DNA of 64,000 bases from Sabulicella glaciei (GTDB lineage: Bacteria; Pseudomonadota; Alphaproteobacteria; Acetobacterales; Acetobacteraceae): assembly GCF_026183895.1 (NCBI RefSeq), contig NZ_JAPFQI010000001.1:959510-1023509 (forward strand), read 5' to 3'. This document shows, in pieces, positions 24,884 to 34,950 of the stretch (within the stretch, counting starts at the first letter, position 1; each line of letters opens with the position of its first letter). Both the position numbers and the translations under genes were made by a program. The notes beneath the pieces are model-generated. The model searched no databases, was not told the DNA's origin, and was given only the letters and a program-made list of their open reading frames with translations.

Positions 24884-25518
24884 TCGCGGACGAGGAGCTT
24901 CTCGCCGCGCTGCGTCCCGAATGGGCCGCGGAGTGCGATGCGCTGGCGGCAGCGCCGGACGCCGCCTCGGCGCAGCGCGTGCTGGCGCGGCTGCGCTCCA
25001 TGGCCGATGCGATGGGCTTCGCCGCGCCCTTCCCCGAAGCCGACGCGCCCTTTGAGTCGCTGGTCGGAGCCGCGCCCGCGCTGCGCGCTGTCCTGGAGCC
25101 GCAAGCGGAGGGGGGCGGCCCGGCGCGCGTGCTGGTGGTGGATGACAGCCGCACCATCCGGCGCCTGCTGCGCGGCATCCTGGAGGGCGCCGACGGGCTG
25201 GAACTGGTGGGCGAGGCGGCGGACGGTCACGAAGGGCTGCGGCTGATGGCGGAGCAACGGCCTGACCTCATCCTGCTCGACCTTGAGATGCCGGTGCTGG
25301 ACGGGATGGGGTTCCTGGCCGAATGGGCGCTCGCCGGTTCGGGCGCGGTCGTCGTCGTCTCCTCCGCCGCGCCGCCCGGCAGCCCGACCGCGCTGGAAGC
25401 GTTGCGGCGCGGCGCCTTCTGCTGCGTTTCCAAGCCCTCGGGCGCGCTGTCGCCGGACTTGGCCAACCGTGCGGGCGAGGAGATCGTGGCCGCCTGCCGA
25501 CGGGCGATGGCGCGATGA
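24880..25518 (+). CDS. response regulator with an 80-residue N-terminal extension, CheA-linked
   Basis: The 212-residue protein has a receiver at about 82-205 with Asp88, Asp89, phospho-acceptor Asp134 (LLDLEMP), Ser161 and Lys185 (VSKPSG). Residues 1-75 form an uncharacterised helical segment (SAQRVLARLRSMADAMGF) that may bind a partner. There is no output domain, so it is a CheY-like or phosphate-sink protein. It is coupled by ATGA overlaps to cheB before and cheA after. Confidence 0.85.
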   Translation: MIADEELLAALRPEWAAECDALAAAPDAASAQRVLARLRSMADAMGFAAPFPEADAPFESLVGAAPALRAVLEPQAEGGGPARVLVVDDSRTIRRLLRGILEGADGLELVGEAADGHEGLRLMAEQRPDLILLDLEMPVLDGMGFLAEWALAGSGAVVVVSSAAPPGSPTALEALRRGAFCCVSKPSGALSPDLANRAGEEIVAACRRAMAR

Positions 25519-27845
25519 GCCCGGATGATCCGCTTTTCGCCGAGTTCCTGGCGGAGTCGGCGGAGCACCTGGACACGCTCGAGGCGGGGCTGACTGGCGA
25601 AGCCCCGGTGGACGTCCTTTTTCGTGCCATGCACAGCCTGAAGGGCATGGCCAATGCCCTCGGCGCGCGTGGAATGGGCGCCCTGGCCCACGCCGCCGAG
25701 GAAGTTCTGGGACGGGCGCGGTCTGGCGCGCGGCAGCTCGACCAGGATGCTCGCAAGGCACTGCTGGGAACGGTGGACGCGCTGCGCGCGGCACGCGACG
25801 CCCTGGCCGAGGGGCGCGACCTGCCGGCCGACGCCGCGTTGCTGGCGCGGCTTGCCGCCGGAGATGCCGCGCCCGCCCCGGCAGCAAGCCCAGCGCGCGG
25901 AGTCGCGCAGGGCGGCGACCCGCTGCGGCTTTCCCTGGCCTCGCGCCTCGCGGCGGAGATGCCCCGCCCGTCGCCGCAGCTGGCCGAGGCCGCACGCGAC
26001 GCAGGGCTTCCGGCCCTGGCTGCCGCCCTCGCCGAGGCCGGATCGCCCAGCGGCTATGGTCGGCTTCGGAGCAAGCTTGCCCTGCTGGAAGCGGTGACCG
26101 GCCTTCCGGCCGGCGCCGCAGCCACCCTGCCCGGCCGGCCCGACCCTGCGCCGCTCCTTGCAGCGCTGGAAGGCGCCTCGGCGCGCGAGGCAGCGCGCGA
26201 CTTCGCCGATGCCGCGCACGCCCATGGCGACCGTGGGGCGGAGGAACTCGGCCGCCAGATCCAGGATCTGGCCGCGCGTGGCCTCCCGGTCGGGCATTTC
26301 CGACAGGCGCTGTTGGAACCGGTGCTCCGTCCCGTCGAGGCGGCGCCCGCACCGCCTCCCCCGCCGCTCACCTCGTCGCTCGCCACCGCCCTTCCGCAAG
26401 CCGCGCACAGTCGCGCCGCCGCCGCGATGGGGGCTGGACGCCGCATCTGGCGGCTGCGCCTGGGTGCCCTCGCCCTTGCCGAGGCAGTGGCGGAGGCCTT
26501 CCTGCAGCGCGCGGGGGAATCGCTCGCCAGCGCCGGCCCGCCCGGCTCGCTCGACATTTTCTTCACCAGCGACCTGCCGCCCGCCGAGCTGGCCGCGCTG
26601 CGCGCCGAACTCGACCCCGAGGGCGTCGCGCTGCTCGACCTTGCCCCCGCCGATGCGCCGCCCCCTCCGCCCATGCTGCGCGTCCGGCAGGACCGGATCG
26701 ACGCGGTGATCGCGCTGGAGGCGGAACTGCGCGCTGCGACCCTCGCCCTGACCGACTCCCTCGCCGACCCGGGTGCTGCGCAGGCGCTGGACGATCTTTC
26801 CGCCATTCAGCGCAGTCTGCCGCCCGGCCCGGCCTCGCGTCTCGCCCCCGCGCTGGAGCGGCTGCGCGCCGTCCGCGTCGCGGCCGACCGCGCCGCAAGC
26901 CGGCTTCGCCTGTCCCTCGGCCAGATGGACGAGGCGGTGCTGGAGCTGCGCGTGGTGCCCTTTGCCCATCTGGCGCAGCGCCTGCACCGCCCGCTCCGGC
27001 AACTCGCCGAGGCGCAGGGCAAGTCGGTGGAGCTGGTGACCGAGGGCGAGGAAGTCACGCTGGACCGCTCCCTCGCCGACCTTCTGGCGGATCCGCTGCT
27101 GCACCTGCTGCGCAACGCGGTGGACCATGGGGTTGAGACGCCGGAAGCGCGCGCGGCTGCCGGAAAGCCGCGAATCGCGCGCATTCTGTTCACCGCTGAG
27201 CGCCGGGCCGGGCGGCTGCGCGTCGTGCTGCGCGACGACGGGCGCGGCGTGGACGAGGCGGCCGTGCTGGCCCGCGCCCGTGCGCGGGGATTGCTGCCGC
27301 CCGGCGCCAATCCGGTTGGCGAGGCGGTGCATGCTCTGCTCTTCCTGCCCGGTTTCTCGACGCGCGAGGTGGTCAGCGACGTCTCGGGGCGCGGCGTCGG
27401 GCTGGACGTGGTGCAGGAGGCGGCCCGGCGTGCCGGCGGCACCGTGCGGGTGGACAGTCTGCCGGGCCAGGGCACGGGCTTCGTGCTGGACCTGCCGCTG
27501 AACGCGGCCATCCAGCCAGTCCTGCTCGTGGAGGCGGCAGGCCACCCCTACGCCCTGCCCGCGAACCGCGTGGAATCCGTGCTGGAGCCCGGCCATGTTC
27601 CGCCCGACGTGAAGCTGCGCGCATTGGAGGAATTGCTGGACCTCCCCGCCACGCCGCCTTCCGCCGTGGTGCTGCTGCGGCGCCCGGCCGGGCTGCTGGG
27701 CCTAGCCGTGGCGCGGATCGGGCGGCGCACCGACCTGCTGCTGAAGCCACTGCATCCCGAGATCGCCGGCCGGCCCGGGGTGGGCGGCGTCGGCGTTCTC
27801 GGCCATGGCGAGGCGGTGCTGCTGCTGGAGCCGGACGAACTATGA
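25515..27845 (+). CDS. cheA: chemotaxis histidine kinase CheA
   Basis: 776 residues. The P1 phosphotransfer domain has His40 in RAMHSLKGMANALG. Residues from about 110 to 390 are an Ala/Pro-rich helical linker with no recognisable P2. The dimerisation region starts near RQDRIDAVIALEAEL; the ATPase domain shows HLLRNAVDHGVETPEAR (N box), RDDGRGVDE (G1) and SDVSGRGVGLDVV (F/G2). The last ~130 residues are a CheW-like P5 domain (LLVEAAGHPYALPANRVESVL). No fused receiver, so phosphate goes to CheB, the receiver upstream and possibly the receiver-phosphatase. Its stop overlaps the 3' end of the convergent phosphatase gene by six bases. Confidence 0.95.
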   Translation: MSPDDPLFAEFLAESAEHLDTLEAGLTGEAPVDVLFRAMHSLKGMANALGARGMGALAHAAEEVLGRARSGARQLDQDARKALLGTVDALRAARDALAEGRDLPADAALLARLAAGDAAPAPAASPARGVAQGGDPLRLSLASRLAAEMPRPSPQLAEAARDAGLPALAAALAEAGSPSGYGRLRSKLALLEAVTGLPAGAAATLPGRPDPAPLLAALEGASAREAARDFADAAHAHGDRGAEELGRQIQDLAARGLPVGHFRQALLEPVLRPVEAAPAPPPPPLTSSLATALPQAAHSRAAAAMGAGRRIWRLRLGALALAEAVAEAFLQRAGESLASAGPPGSLDIFFTSDLPPAELAALRAELDPEGVALLDLAPADAPPPPPMLRVRQDRIDAVIALEAELRAATLALTDSLADPGAAQALDDLSAIQRSLPPGPASRLAPALERLRAVRVAADRAASRLRLSLGQMDEAVLELRVVPFAHLAQRLHRPLRQLAEAQGKSVELVTEGEEVTLDRSLADLLADPLLHLLRNAVDHGVETPEARAAAGKPRIARILFTAERRAGRLRVVLRDDGRGVDEAAVLARARARGLLPPGANPVGEAVHALLFLPGFSTREVVSDVSGRGVGLDVVQEAARRAGGTVRVDSLPGQGTGFVLDLPLNAAIQPVLLVEAAGHPYALPANRVESVLEPGHVPPDVKLRALEELLDLPATPPSAVVLLRRPAGLLGLAVARIGRRTDLLLKPLHPEIAGRPGVGGVGVLGHGEAVLLLEPDEL

Positions 27846-28979
27846 CGAGCGGCTGAAGGCCAGGATGGTCACGTCGTCGGCGGCCGGTGCACCGCGTGCA
27901 TGGGTGGCGATAGCCGACAGCAGCTTTCCGATGGCGAGGTCGGGGGCGACCGTGCCGCCGAGCGACGCGACGACCGCATCCTTGCCCAGCAATTCGCCCT
28001 CTGGGTCCTGCGCCTCGGTCACGCCATCGGAAAGGAGCAGCAGCCCCTCGCCCTCCGGTACGGCGAAATCCTGCGAGGCGTAGGCGAAGCCTTCGATCAC
28101 GCCGAGGGCCGGCTGCACGTTGTAGCCTGCCAGCGCGACCGCGCCACCTGCCGTCAGGCGCAGCGGCGCCTCGTGCCCCGCGACGCAGATGCGTCCCTTG
28201 CCGTTGCGCCGATCCACCACGCCCAGCGCGGCGGTGACGAAGGTCATGTCCTCGTTGTCTGCCGCCAGGTCATCATTCGCGAGGGCGAGCAGCACCGCCG
28301 GATCCGGCACGCCGGGCGAGGTCCGGGCGGCGGCGCGGATCAACCCGAAGGAGCGCGCCATCGTCAGCCCCGCCGGCGCTCCCTTTCCTGCCACGTCGGC
28401 CACCACGAACAGCATGTGGTCCGCGCCGATGGACAGCAGGTCGTACAGATCCCCGCCCACCTCCCGCGCTGGCTCCATATGGGCATGGACCGCGAAGCCG
28501 GGCCGCTCCAGCGCGACAAAGTCGCGCGGAACGATGGAAAGCTGCGCGCGGCGCGCGCTCTCCAGCTCCGCCTCCAGCGCCCGGAGACGCTGGTCGGCGA
28601 GGTCGCGCAGCGCCTTCTTTTCCAGCACCGCCTGCAGCCGCGCCCGCAGCAGCGGCGGGTCGAAGCTCTTGGGCAGGTAGTCCTCGGCGCCCAGCTCGAT
28701 GCAGCGGATCACGCCCGACATCTCGGTCTGGGCGGAGATGACGATGACCGGCGGCGCGTCGCGCGTGCCGCGCAGCCGTTCCAGCACGCCGATGCCATCC
28801 AGCTCCGGCATCTCTAGATCCAGCAGAACCACGTCGAAGCGCCGCCGGCCGATCGCCTCCAGTGCCTCGACGCCGTTGGTCGCCATCTCGGGTTCGCCAT
28901 AGCCGAGTTCGGCGAGGCGGCGCTTGAGCAGCAGCCGGTTGAAGGAACTGTCGTCGACGACCAGGAAGGAAGGGTTCAT
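27840..28979 (-). CDS. receiver-PP2C phosphatase (RsbU/HsbR-like partner-switch phosphatase)
   Basis: 379 residues. The N-terminal receiver has Asp9, Asp10, phospho-acceptor Asp54 (LLDLEMP) and Lys104 (LPKSFDP). A short coiled linker ([20 protein letters not shown]) leads to a SpoIIE-type PP2C phosphatase with [36 protein letters not shown] and ADDVTILAF, the metal-binding acids. Such proteins dephosphorylate a STAS protein when their receiver is phosphorylated; here the STAS protein at 21927 is the obvious substrate and CheA the obvious kinase. ATG 28979 overlaps the chemoreceptor stop. Confidence 0.92.
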   Translation of the reverse strand: MNPSFLVVDDSSFNRLLLKRRLAELGYGEPEMATNGVEALEAIGRRRFDVVLLDLEMPELDGIGVLERLRGTRDAPPVIVISAQTEMSGVIRCIELGAEDYLPKSFDPPLLRARLQAVLEKKALRDLADQRLRALEAELESARRAQLSIVPRDFVALERPGFAVHAHMEPAREVGGDLYDLLSIGADHMLFVVADVAGKGAPAGLTMARSFGLIRAAARTSPGVPDPAVLLALANDDLAADNEDMTFVTAALGVVDRRNGKGRICVAGHEAPLRLTAGGAVALAGYNVQPALGVIEGFAYASQDFAVPEGEGLLLLSDGVTEAQDPEGELLGKDAVVASLGGTVAPDLAIGKLLSAIATHARGAPAADDVTILAFSRSS

Positions 28980-30538
28980 GCGCGGCCCGCGGCCATGTTC
29001 TCCACCGCCGCGCGTGATTCCGCGGCGAGTCGCGACAGGTCGATCATGGTGACGGTGATCTCCTCGGCGGCCGTGGCATTGCCCTGGCCGATGCGGGTCA
29101 GCGTGGCGACCCGCTCATCGAGGCTGGCGATGGTGGTCTGCTGCTGTTCCATGGCAACGGCGATGGAGGCGGCGAGGCGCGCCGTTTCCTCCGTCAGCCG
29201 CTCGAAATCATCCATGCTGGCGCCCACCGCGGCGGCCGCCCCTGCCCCCTCGCGCGTGCGGCGCCCGGCCTGGAGCACCACCTCGGCGATCTCCTGAGCC
29301 AGCGCCTCGGTCGAGGCGGCGAGCTGCCGCACCTCCTCCGCCACCACGGCGAGGCCGCGCCCGTGCTCGCCTGCACGGGCGGCCTCGATCGCGGCATTGA
29401 TGGCGAGGATGTTGGTCTGGGTGGCGATCTTGCCGATGGTGGCGGCGATGCGCGTCACGCGCTCTGTGTCCTCGCCCACGGCATCCACGGTTTCCACCAG
29501 CAGCCGCACCTTCTCCAGCGAGGCTTGGAGCAGGCGCCGCGCCTCGGAGGCCGTGTCGCGCGCGGTTTGGGTGGAGCGTCCCACGTCGCTCACCGCCTGC
29601 GAGGTGTGGGACAGCGCGTCCGATACCTGCCGCAGCTCCGAAAGCTGGGTCAGGCTGCCCTCGCTCACCTGGCCGATCGCCTGGCTCGCCTGGGTGGTGA
29701 CGATGGCGGTGCGCCGCGACCCTTCCAGCGCCTGGTCCATCAGCCGGCGCGTTTCCGCAAGGTTGGCGCGGAACACCGCAACGGCCCGCGCCATCTCGCC
29801 CACCTGGTCCTTCCGGTCGGTCCCGGGGATATCCACTTCGGCATCGCCGGCCGCAAGGTGGCGCATGGAGGAGGCGACGCCGCCAAGGGGCTTCACCGTC
29901 ATCACGACGAGCACGACCCAGACGAGGCCGAGCCCCACCAGCCCCATCAGCACCCCGAGGAGCGTCGCGCGCTGGCCCTGCTCGCGCAGCCTGTTCGCCT
30001 CCACGAGGCTTTCATCCGCGTCCTGCTTCGAGATGCGCCGCGCATCGGTGGCAAGCCGGTTGAAGGCGACCACCACGTCCAGCCATTCCTCCTGCAGCGG
30101 TCCCCATTCGGCACGGGCGCGCCGCGCGAAGGCGTCGGCGACCCGGTCGCCCAGTTCGCGCATACGCAGCGCCATGTCCCGCGCACCCTCCGCCACGACG
30201 CGGTCCAGCCGGTTTCCGAGCAGGTTCGCCAGCGTCTCGTAGCTTTCGAGGATGCCGTCCGCGTTGCGCTTCATGCGCGGCGCGGTGACGGTGGGCGGAA
30301 GGGCGCCGGCCAGCACCGCCGCGAAGCCCTGCGCGAAATCCGCCACGTCGTTGGAAAAGTCGTCCACCGCCGCGATGGCGGCGCGGTCATGCACGCCCAT
30401 CCGCTCGATGATCGCGCCTTGGCGATGCAGCAGCACCAGCGCGCTGCCGGCCAGGAAGGCCAGCACGGCGAGCATCAGCAGCAGGACGATCGCCGCCCTG
30501 GTGCCGATGCGGCCGAAGAAGCCGGTGCCTTGCTGCAT
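28976..30538 (-). CDS. methyl-accepting chemotaxis protein
   Basis: 520 residues: membrane helix near 18-38, a ~150-residue periplasmic four-helix sensor region, a second membrane helix ([17 protein letters not shown]), HAMP, and the conserved hairpin [20 protein letters not shown] then [16 protein letters not shown]. The cytoplasmic domain is short for a swimming receptor, and the C-terminus lacks a CheR-binding pentapeptide. It is translated with the receiver-phosphatase (ATGA overlap) and starts seven bases after the M20 hydrolase stop, which suggests that all three share a message. Confidence 0.93.
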   Translation of the reverse strand: MQQGTGFFGRIGTRAAIVLLLMLAVLAFLAGSALVLLHRQGAIIERMGVHDRAAIAAVDDFSNDVADFAQGFAAVLAGALPPTVTAPRMKRNADGILESYETLANLLGNRLDRVVAEGARDMALRMRELGDRVADAFARRARAEWGPLQEEWLDVVVAFNRLATDARRISKQDADESLVEANRLREQGQRATLLGVLMGLVGLGLVWVVLVVMTVKPLGGVASSMRHLAAGDAEVDIPGTDRKDQVGEMARAVAVFRANLAETRRLMDQALEGSRRTAIVTTQASQAIGQVSEGSLTQLSELRQVSDALSHTSQAVSDVGRSTQTARDTASEARRLLQASLEKVRLLVETVDAVGEDTERVTRIAATIGKIATQTNILAINAAIEAARAGEHGRGLAVVAEEVRQLAASTEALAQEIAEVVLQAGRRTREGAGAAAAVGASMDDFERLTEETARLAASIAVAMEQQQTTIASLDERVATLTRIGQGNATAAEEITVTMIDLSRLAAESRAAVENMAAGRA

Positions 30539-30545
30539 CCGCGCG

Positions 30546-31718
30546 TCAGCCGCGCGGCAATTCCTGCTCCACCAGCGCGGCGAAGAAGCCGGCGCCAATG
30601 GGCAGGAGCGCGTCGTTGAAGTCGTATTTCGGGTTGTGCAGCGCGACGCCGCCCCTGGCACCGTCATCCTGGCCGAGCTTCACGAAGCAACCCGGCCGCT
30701 CCAGCAGCATGAAGGAGAAGTCCTCGCCGCCCATGTTGGGCGGGCGCTTGCGGATCACGCGCTCCTGACCCACCACCTTGGCGGCGGCGAGGGCGGCGCG
30801 CTCCGTCTCGGCCTCGTCATTCACGGTGGGCGGGTAGCCGCGGACGTATTCCACCGTCACCTCGGCGTCGTTCAGCGCCCCGATCGCCTTGGCGGTCTGG
30901 GTGATCAGCCGCTCCATCTCGTCCTGCGTGCCGGGACGCAGGGTGCGGACCGTGCCGCGGATCTCTGCCGTTTCCGGGATGACGTTGGAGGCGCTGCCCG
31001 CGTGGAACTGGCATAGCGAGATGACGGCGGAGTCGAGCGGGTCCACGCGCCGCGCCACGATGGCCTGCATGGCCACGACGATCTGCGCCCCGACCACGAT
31101 GGGGTCCACCGCCTGGTGCGGCCGCGCGGCGTGGCCGCCAATGCCCTTGATGAAGATGTTCACCCGGTCGGAGGCCGCCAGCACCGGACCGGACACCACC
31201 GCCGCCTCGCCCAGCTTCAGGTTGGGGTCGTTGTGGACGCCGAACACCTTGTCGCATGGGAAGCGGCCGAACAGCCCGTCCTGAATCATGGCGCGCGCTC
31301 CGGCACCCCCTTCCTCGGCCGGCTGGAAGATGAAATGCACCGTCCCGTCGAAGTTCCGGGTCTCCGCAAGATACTTGGCGGCGCCGAGCAGCATGGTGGT
31401 GTGGCCGTCATGGCCGCAGGCATGCGCCTTGCCGGGCACGGTGGAGGCGTAGGGCGCGCCCGACTCGTCGTTCATCGGCAGGCAGTCCATGTCGGCCCGC
31501 AGCCCGACCGAGCGGCCCGAATCGCCGTTCCGCAGCACGCCGACGAGGCCGGTCACGCCCAGGCCGCGATGCACCTCGATGCCCCACTCCGCCAGCTTGG
31601 CGGCGACGAGGTCGCTCGTCCGCTGTTCCTCGTAGCCAAGCTCGGGGTGCGCGTGGATGTCCTGGCGCCATTCGGCCATTTCGGGCTGGAGGTCGGCGAG
31701 ACGATTGGGGACGGGCAT
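30546..31718 (-). CDS. M20 family amidohydrolase (hippurate hydrolase-like)
   Basis: The 390-residue zinc amidohydrolase has the M20D signatures [37 protein letters not shown] (metal Cys/His), [11 protein letters not shown] with catalytic Glu pair, [15 protein letters not shown] and [10 protein letters not shown]. It probably hydrolyses an N-acyl amino acid or a related amide in the cytoplasm. AAGGAAG lies seven bases before ATG 31718, and a promoter fits at 31742-31771. It leads an operon with a chemoreceptor and a phosphatase. Confidence 0.93.
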   Translation of the reverse strand: MPVPNRLADLQPEMAEWRQDIHAHPELGYEEQRTSDLVAAKLAEWGIEVHRGLGVTGLVGVLRNGDSGRSVGLRADMDCLPMNDESGAPYASTVPGKAHACGHDGHTTMLLGAAKYLAETRNFDGTVHFIFQPAEEGGAGARAMIQDGLFGRFPCDKVFGVHNDPNLKLGEAAVVSGPVLAASDRVNIFIKGIGGHAARPHQAVDPIVVGAQIVVAMQAIVARRVDPLDSAVISLCQFHAGSASNVIPETAEIRGTVRTLRPGTQDEMERLITQTAKAIGALNDAEVTVEYVRGYPPTVNDEAETERAALAAAKVVGQERVIRKRPPNMGGEDFSFMLLERPGCFVKLGQDDGARGGVALHNPKYDFNDALLPIGAGFFAALVEQELPRG

Positions 31719-31741
31719 TCCGGTCTTCCTTGATTCAAGCC

Positions 31742-31771
31742 ATCATCCGGCAGCACGGGGCACCGCGTCAA
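31742..31771 (-). promoter_or_regulatory. predicted sigma-70 promoter of the M20-chemoreceptor-phosphatase operon
   Basis: On the minus strand TTGACG (31771-31766) and GATGAT (31747-31742) are 18 bases apart, matching consensus in five and four positions, about 25 bases before ATG 31718. Confidence 0.4.
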
Positions 31772-31792
31772 AGGGGCAGGAAGCACAGGCAC

Positions 31793-33262
31793 ATGCAGGC
31801 GATCCTCGCCCTCGACCAGGGCACCACCTCCACCCGCGCCATCGCTTTCGGCGCCGGGCTCAAACCCCTCGCCACGGCCCAGGTCGAGCTGCCGCAGCAT
31901 TTCCCGCGTCCGGGCTGGGTCGAGCACGACGCGGGCGACATCGAAGTACATTCCCTGCGGGTGCTGCGCGAGGCCATGGCAAAGGCCGGGCTGGAGCCGC
32001 GGCAGGTCGCCGGGCTCGGCATCACCAACCAGCGCGAAACGACGCTGCTGTGGGAGCGGGACACGGGCCGGCCCATTGGCCGCGCGATCGTCTGGCAGGA
32101 TCGCCGCACCGCCGAAACCTGCGACCGGCTCCGCAGCGAAGAAGCACTCGTCTCGGCGCGGACCGGACTGCTGCTCGACCCGTATTTCTCGGCCACCAAG
32201 CTCGGCTGGCTGCTGGACAACACCCCCGGCGCCCGCGCGGCGGCGGAGCGCGGGGCGCTTTGCTTCGGCACGGTGGATTGCTTCCTGCTGCATCGCCTGA
32301 CCGAGGGCCGCGTCCACACCACCGACGCCACCAACGCCGCGCGCACCCTGCTCATGGACATCCGCCGTGGCGACTGGGACGAGGAAATGCTCGCCCTGTT
32401 CCGCATCCCCCGCGCCTGCCTGCCGGAAATCCGGGATTGCGCGGCGGAGTTCGGCACCACGCGCCTCCTGGGCGGCGAGGTGGCGATCCGCGGCATGGCG
32501 GGCGACCAGCAGGCAGCGACGATCGGCCAGGCTTGCTTCGCGCCGGGCATGGTGAAGTCCACCTACGGCACGGGCTGCTTCGCCCTGCTTGTTACTGGCG
32601 AAGAGCCCGTCGCCTCGAAGCACCGGCTTCTCACCACGATCGCCTGGCAGTTGGGCGGCGTGCGGGCCTACGCGCTGGAGGGCTCCATCTTCTCGGCCGG
32701 GGCGACGGTGCAGTGGCTGCGCGACGGGCTTGGCATCATCGCCCATGCGCGAGAAGCGGGGGAATGGGCCGCCAAGGCCGACCCGGCGCAGCGCGTCCAC
32801 CTCGTCCCGGCCTTCACCGGCCTCGGCGCACCGCACTGGGACGCGGGGGCGCGGGCCGCGCTGCTGGGAATGACGCGCGGCACCACCCGCGCCGAGATCT
32901 GCCGCGCCGCTCTGGAATCCGTCGCCTTCCAGACGGCCGACCTGCTGGACGCCATGCGCGCCGACTGGCCCGCCATGGGCGACTGCGTGCTGCGCGTGGA
33001 TGGCGGCATGACCGCAAGCGACTGGACCATGCAATTCCTGGCCCATCTGCTCGGCGCGCCGGTGGACCGGCCGGTGGTGGCGGAAACCACCGCACTCGGC
33101 GCCGCCTGGTTGGCCGGGCACCAGGCCGGGCTCCTGCCCGGTCCCGAGGCGCCGGCGACGCATTGGAAGCTGGAACGCCGCTTCTCCCCCACCATGTCGC
33201 GCGACGAGGCGCGCGAGCGGCATGGCGACTGGAAACGCGCCGTCGGGAGGGTTCTCGGCTGA
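31793..33262 (+). CDS. glpK: glycerol kinase
   Basis: 489 residues of the FGGY kinase family: [14 protein letters not shown] (ATP phosphate loop), [60 protein letters not shown] and [16 protein letters not shown]. It phosphorylates glycerol to sn-glycerol 3-phosphate. The start at 31793 follows an AGGGGCAGGAAG stretch; the frame extends 63 bases upstream without family residues. Stop and next ATG overlap (TGATG). No glpF or glpD neighbours. Confidence 0.95.
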   Translation: MQAILALDQGTTSTRAIAFGAGLKPLATAQVELPQHFPRPGWVEHDAGDIEVHSLRVLREAMAKAGLEPRQVAGLGITNQRETTLLWERDTGRPIGRAIVWQDRRTAETCDRLRSEEALVSARTGLLLDPYFSATKLGWLLDNTPGARAAAERGALCFGTVDCFLLHRLTEGRVHTTDATNAARTLLMDIRRGDWDEEMLALFRIPRACLPEIRDCAAEFGTTRLLGGEVAIRGMAGDQQAATIGQACFAPGMVKSTYGTGCFALLVTGEEPVASKHRLLTTIAWQLGGVRAYALEGSIFSAGATVQWLRDGLGIIAHAREAGEWAAKADPAQRVHLVPAFTGLGAPHWDAGARAALLGMTRGTTRAEICRAALESVAFQTADLLDAMRADWPAMGDCVLRVDGGMTASDWTMQFLAHLLGAPVDRPVVAETTALGAAWLAGHQAGLLPGPEAPATHWKLERRFSPTMSRDEARERHGDWKRAVGRVLG

Positions 33263-34632
33263 TGTTCCGCCTTGGCAATGGCTCCGGCTTTTCGGGGGAC
33301 CGGGTGGACGCGCCCATCCCCGTCATGCGCGACCTCGTGGCCGGTGGCACCCCCGCCGCCCTGTTCTTCGAGACGCTGGGCGAGCGCACCGTCGCCCTGG
33401 CGCATCTGGAAAAGCGCCGCGACGGGGAACTCGGCTACGAGCCGATGCTGGAGCGCCTCGTCCGCCCCATCCTGCGCGACGCGGCGGAGCATGCGATCCC
33501 GCTGCTCGGCAACTGGGGCGCCGCCAACCCGCCCGCGGGGGGGCGCGCCGTGGCCCGGGTGGCGATGGAGCTTGGCCTGCCCGACCTCCGCATCGCCGTG
33601 GTCGAGGGAGACGACGTGACGGGCCAGGTCGCGAACGGCCAGCTGCCGGTGCACGACGCCGATGCCGGCCTGGACATGGGCGATTGGCGCCTCGTCGCCG
33701 CCAACGCCTATATCGGCGCGGAGCCGCTGGTCGAGGCGCTGCGCGAGGGCGCGCAGGTCATCGTGGCGGGCCGCACCAGCGATCCGGCCCTGGCCATCGC
33801 GCCGCTCGCGCATCATTTCGGCTGGGGCGTGGAGGATTGGGACCGGCTCGCCATCGGTGCGGCGGCGGGCCATCTTCTGGAATGCGGATCCCAGGTGACA
33901 GGAGGCGTGTTCTGGGACCCCGGCCGCAAGGACGTGCCCGATCCCGCCAATCTCGGCTTCCCCATCGCCGAGGTGACGGCGGAAGGCGAGCTTGTCATCA
34001 CCAAGCCGGCGGGGACGGGCGGCGTCGTGGATTTCCGCACGATCAAGGAACAGCTCCTCTACGAGTTGCACGACCCGGCGGAATACATCACCCCCGACGT
34101 GGTGCTGGACATCACCGGCTGCACGCTGGAGCAGGCGGGGAAGGACCGCGTCGCCCTGCGGGGACTGCGCGGCCATCCGCGCCCTGAGACGCTCAAGGTC
34201 ACGGCCAGCTTCGAGGGCTCCTGGCTCGGCGAGGGCGAGGTGAGCGTCGCCGGCCCGAATGCTGCCGGCCGCGCCCGCGCCATGGCCGACGTGCTGCTGG
34301 AGCGGCTGCGGATGCGCGGCCTCAAGGTCAAGGCGCGGGTGGACCTGATCGGCCTTGCCAGCGTGCATGACAGCGATGGCGGGGCGCTGTGGCGCGATGC
34401 CGAGTGCGACGCGCCGGAGGTCCGCGTGCGCCTCGCGGTCGAATCAGCGAGCCGCGACGATGCCGACCAGGCGGCGCGCGAGGTGCTGGCCATGCTGTGC
34501 TGCGGTCCTGCCGGGACGGGCGGCGCGCGGTGGCGGGTCACGCCGCGCATCCTCACCCGCTCCCATCTCATCCTGCGCGAACGCGTGCCGACGCGCGTCG
34601 CCATCCGCACTGCCAAGGAGATGCTGCGATGA
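33262..34632 (+). CDS. acyclic terpene utilisation AtuA-like protein (DUF1446)
   Basis: 456 residues matching the DUF1446/AtuA core: GNGSGFSGDR at the N-terminus, LLGNWGAANPPAGG, ANAYIGAEPLVEAL, VAGRTSDPALAIAPL, LECGSQVTGG and VTGGVFWDPG. Function is unproven; atuA is needed for citronellol catabolism in Pseudomonas, where it may act with the geranyl-CoA carboxylase. Here it is coupled to glpK upstream and to a small AtuA C-terminal protein downstream, so the family's usual single chain is split in two. Confidence 0.88.
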   Translation: MFRLGNGSGFSGDRVDAPIPVMRDLVAGGTPAALFFETLGERTVALAHLEKRRDGELGYEPMLERLVRPILRDAAEHAIPLLGNWGAANPPAGGRAVARVAMELGLPDLRIAVVEGDDVTGQVANGQLPVHDADAGLDMGDWRLVAANAYIGAEPLVEALREGAQVIVAGRTSDPALAIAPLAHHFGWGVEDWDRLAIGAAAGHLLECGSQVTGGVFWDPGRKDVPDPANLGFPIAEVTAEGELVITKPAGTGGVVDFRTIKEQLLYELHDPAEYITPDVVLDITGCTLEQAGKDRVALRGLRGHPRPETLKVTASFEGSWLGEGEVSVAGPNAAGRARAMADVLLERLRMRGLKVKARVDLIGLASVHDSDGGALWRDAECDAPEVRVRLAVESASRDDADQAAREVLAMLCCGPAGTGGARWRVTPRILTRSHLILRERVPTRVAIRTAKEMLR

Positions 34633-34949
34633 CGGGCGTCCCGCTCTACGACATCGCCCATTCACGGGCGGGGGACAAAGGCAACCGGCTGAACCTGTCG
34701 CTGATCCCCTACGATCCGGCGCACTACTCCCTCCTCGCCGAGCAGGTGACGGAGGAGCGGGTGCTGGCGCTGTTCCGCCATCGCGGTGCCACGTCCTGCC
34801 GGCGCTACGACCTGCCCCTGCTCCACGCCTTCAACTTCATCGTGGAGGATGCGCTAGAGGGGGGCGTGAACGGCTCGCTCAACCTCGACGGCCACGGCAA
34901 GACCAACAGCTTCCGCCTACTGGCCCTTGAAGTGGCGCTTCCCAGCTAG
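34629..34949 (+). CDS. small AtuA C-terminal-domain protein
   Basis: 106 residues resembling the C-terminal domain of long AtuA proteins: LYDIAHSRAGDKGNRLNLS, RYDLPLLHAFNFIVEDAL and SLNLDGHGKTN. It is coupled to the DUF1446 gene by an ATGA overlap, strongly suggesting that the two chains form one protein. Function unknown. Convergent with the PhoX-like gene, one base between stops. Confidence 0.78.
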   Translation: MTGVPLYDIAHSRAGDKGNRLNLSLIPYDPAHYSLLAEQVTEERVLALFRHRGATSCRRYDLPLLHAFNFIVEDALEGGVNGSLNLDGHGKTNSFRLLALEVALPS

Positions 34950-34950
34950 C

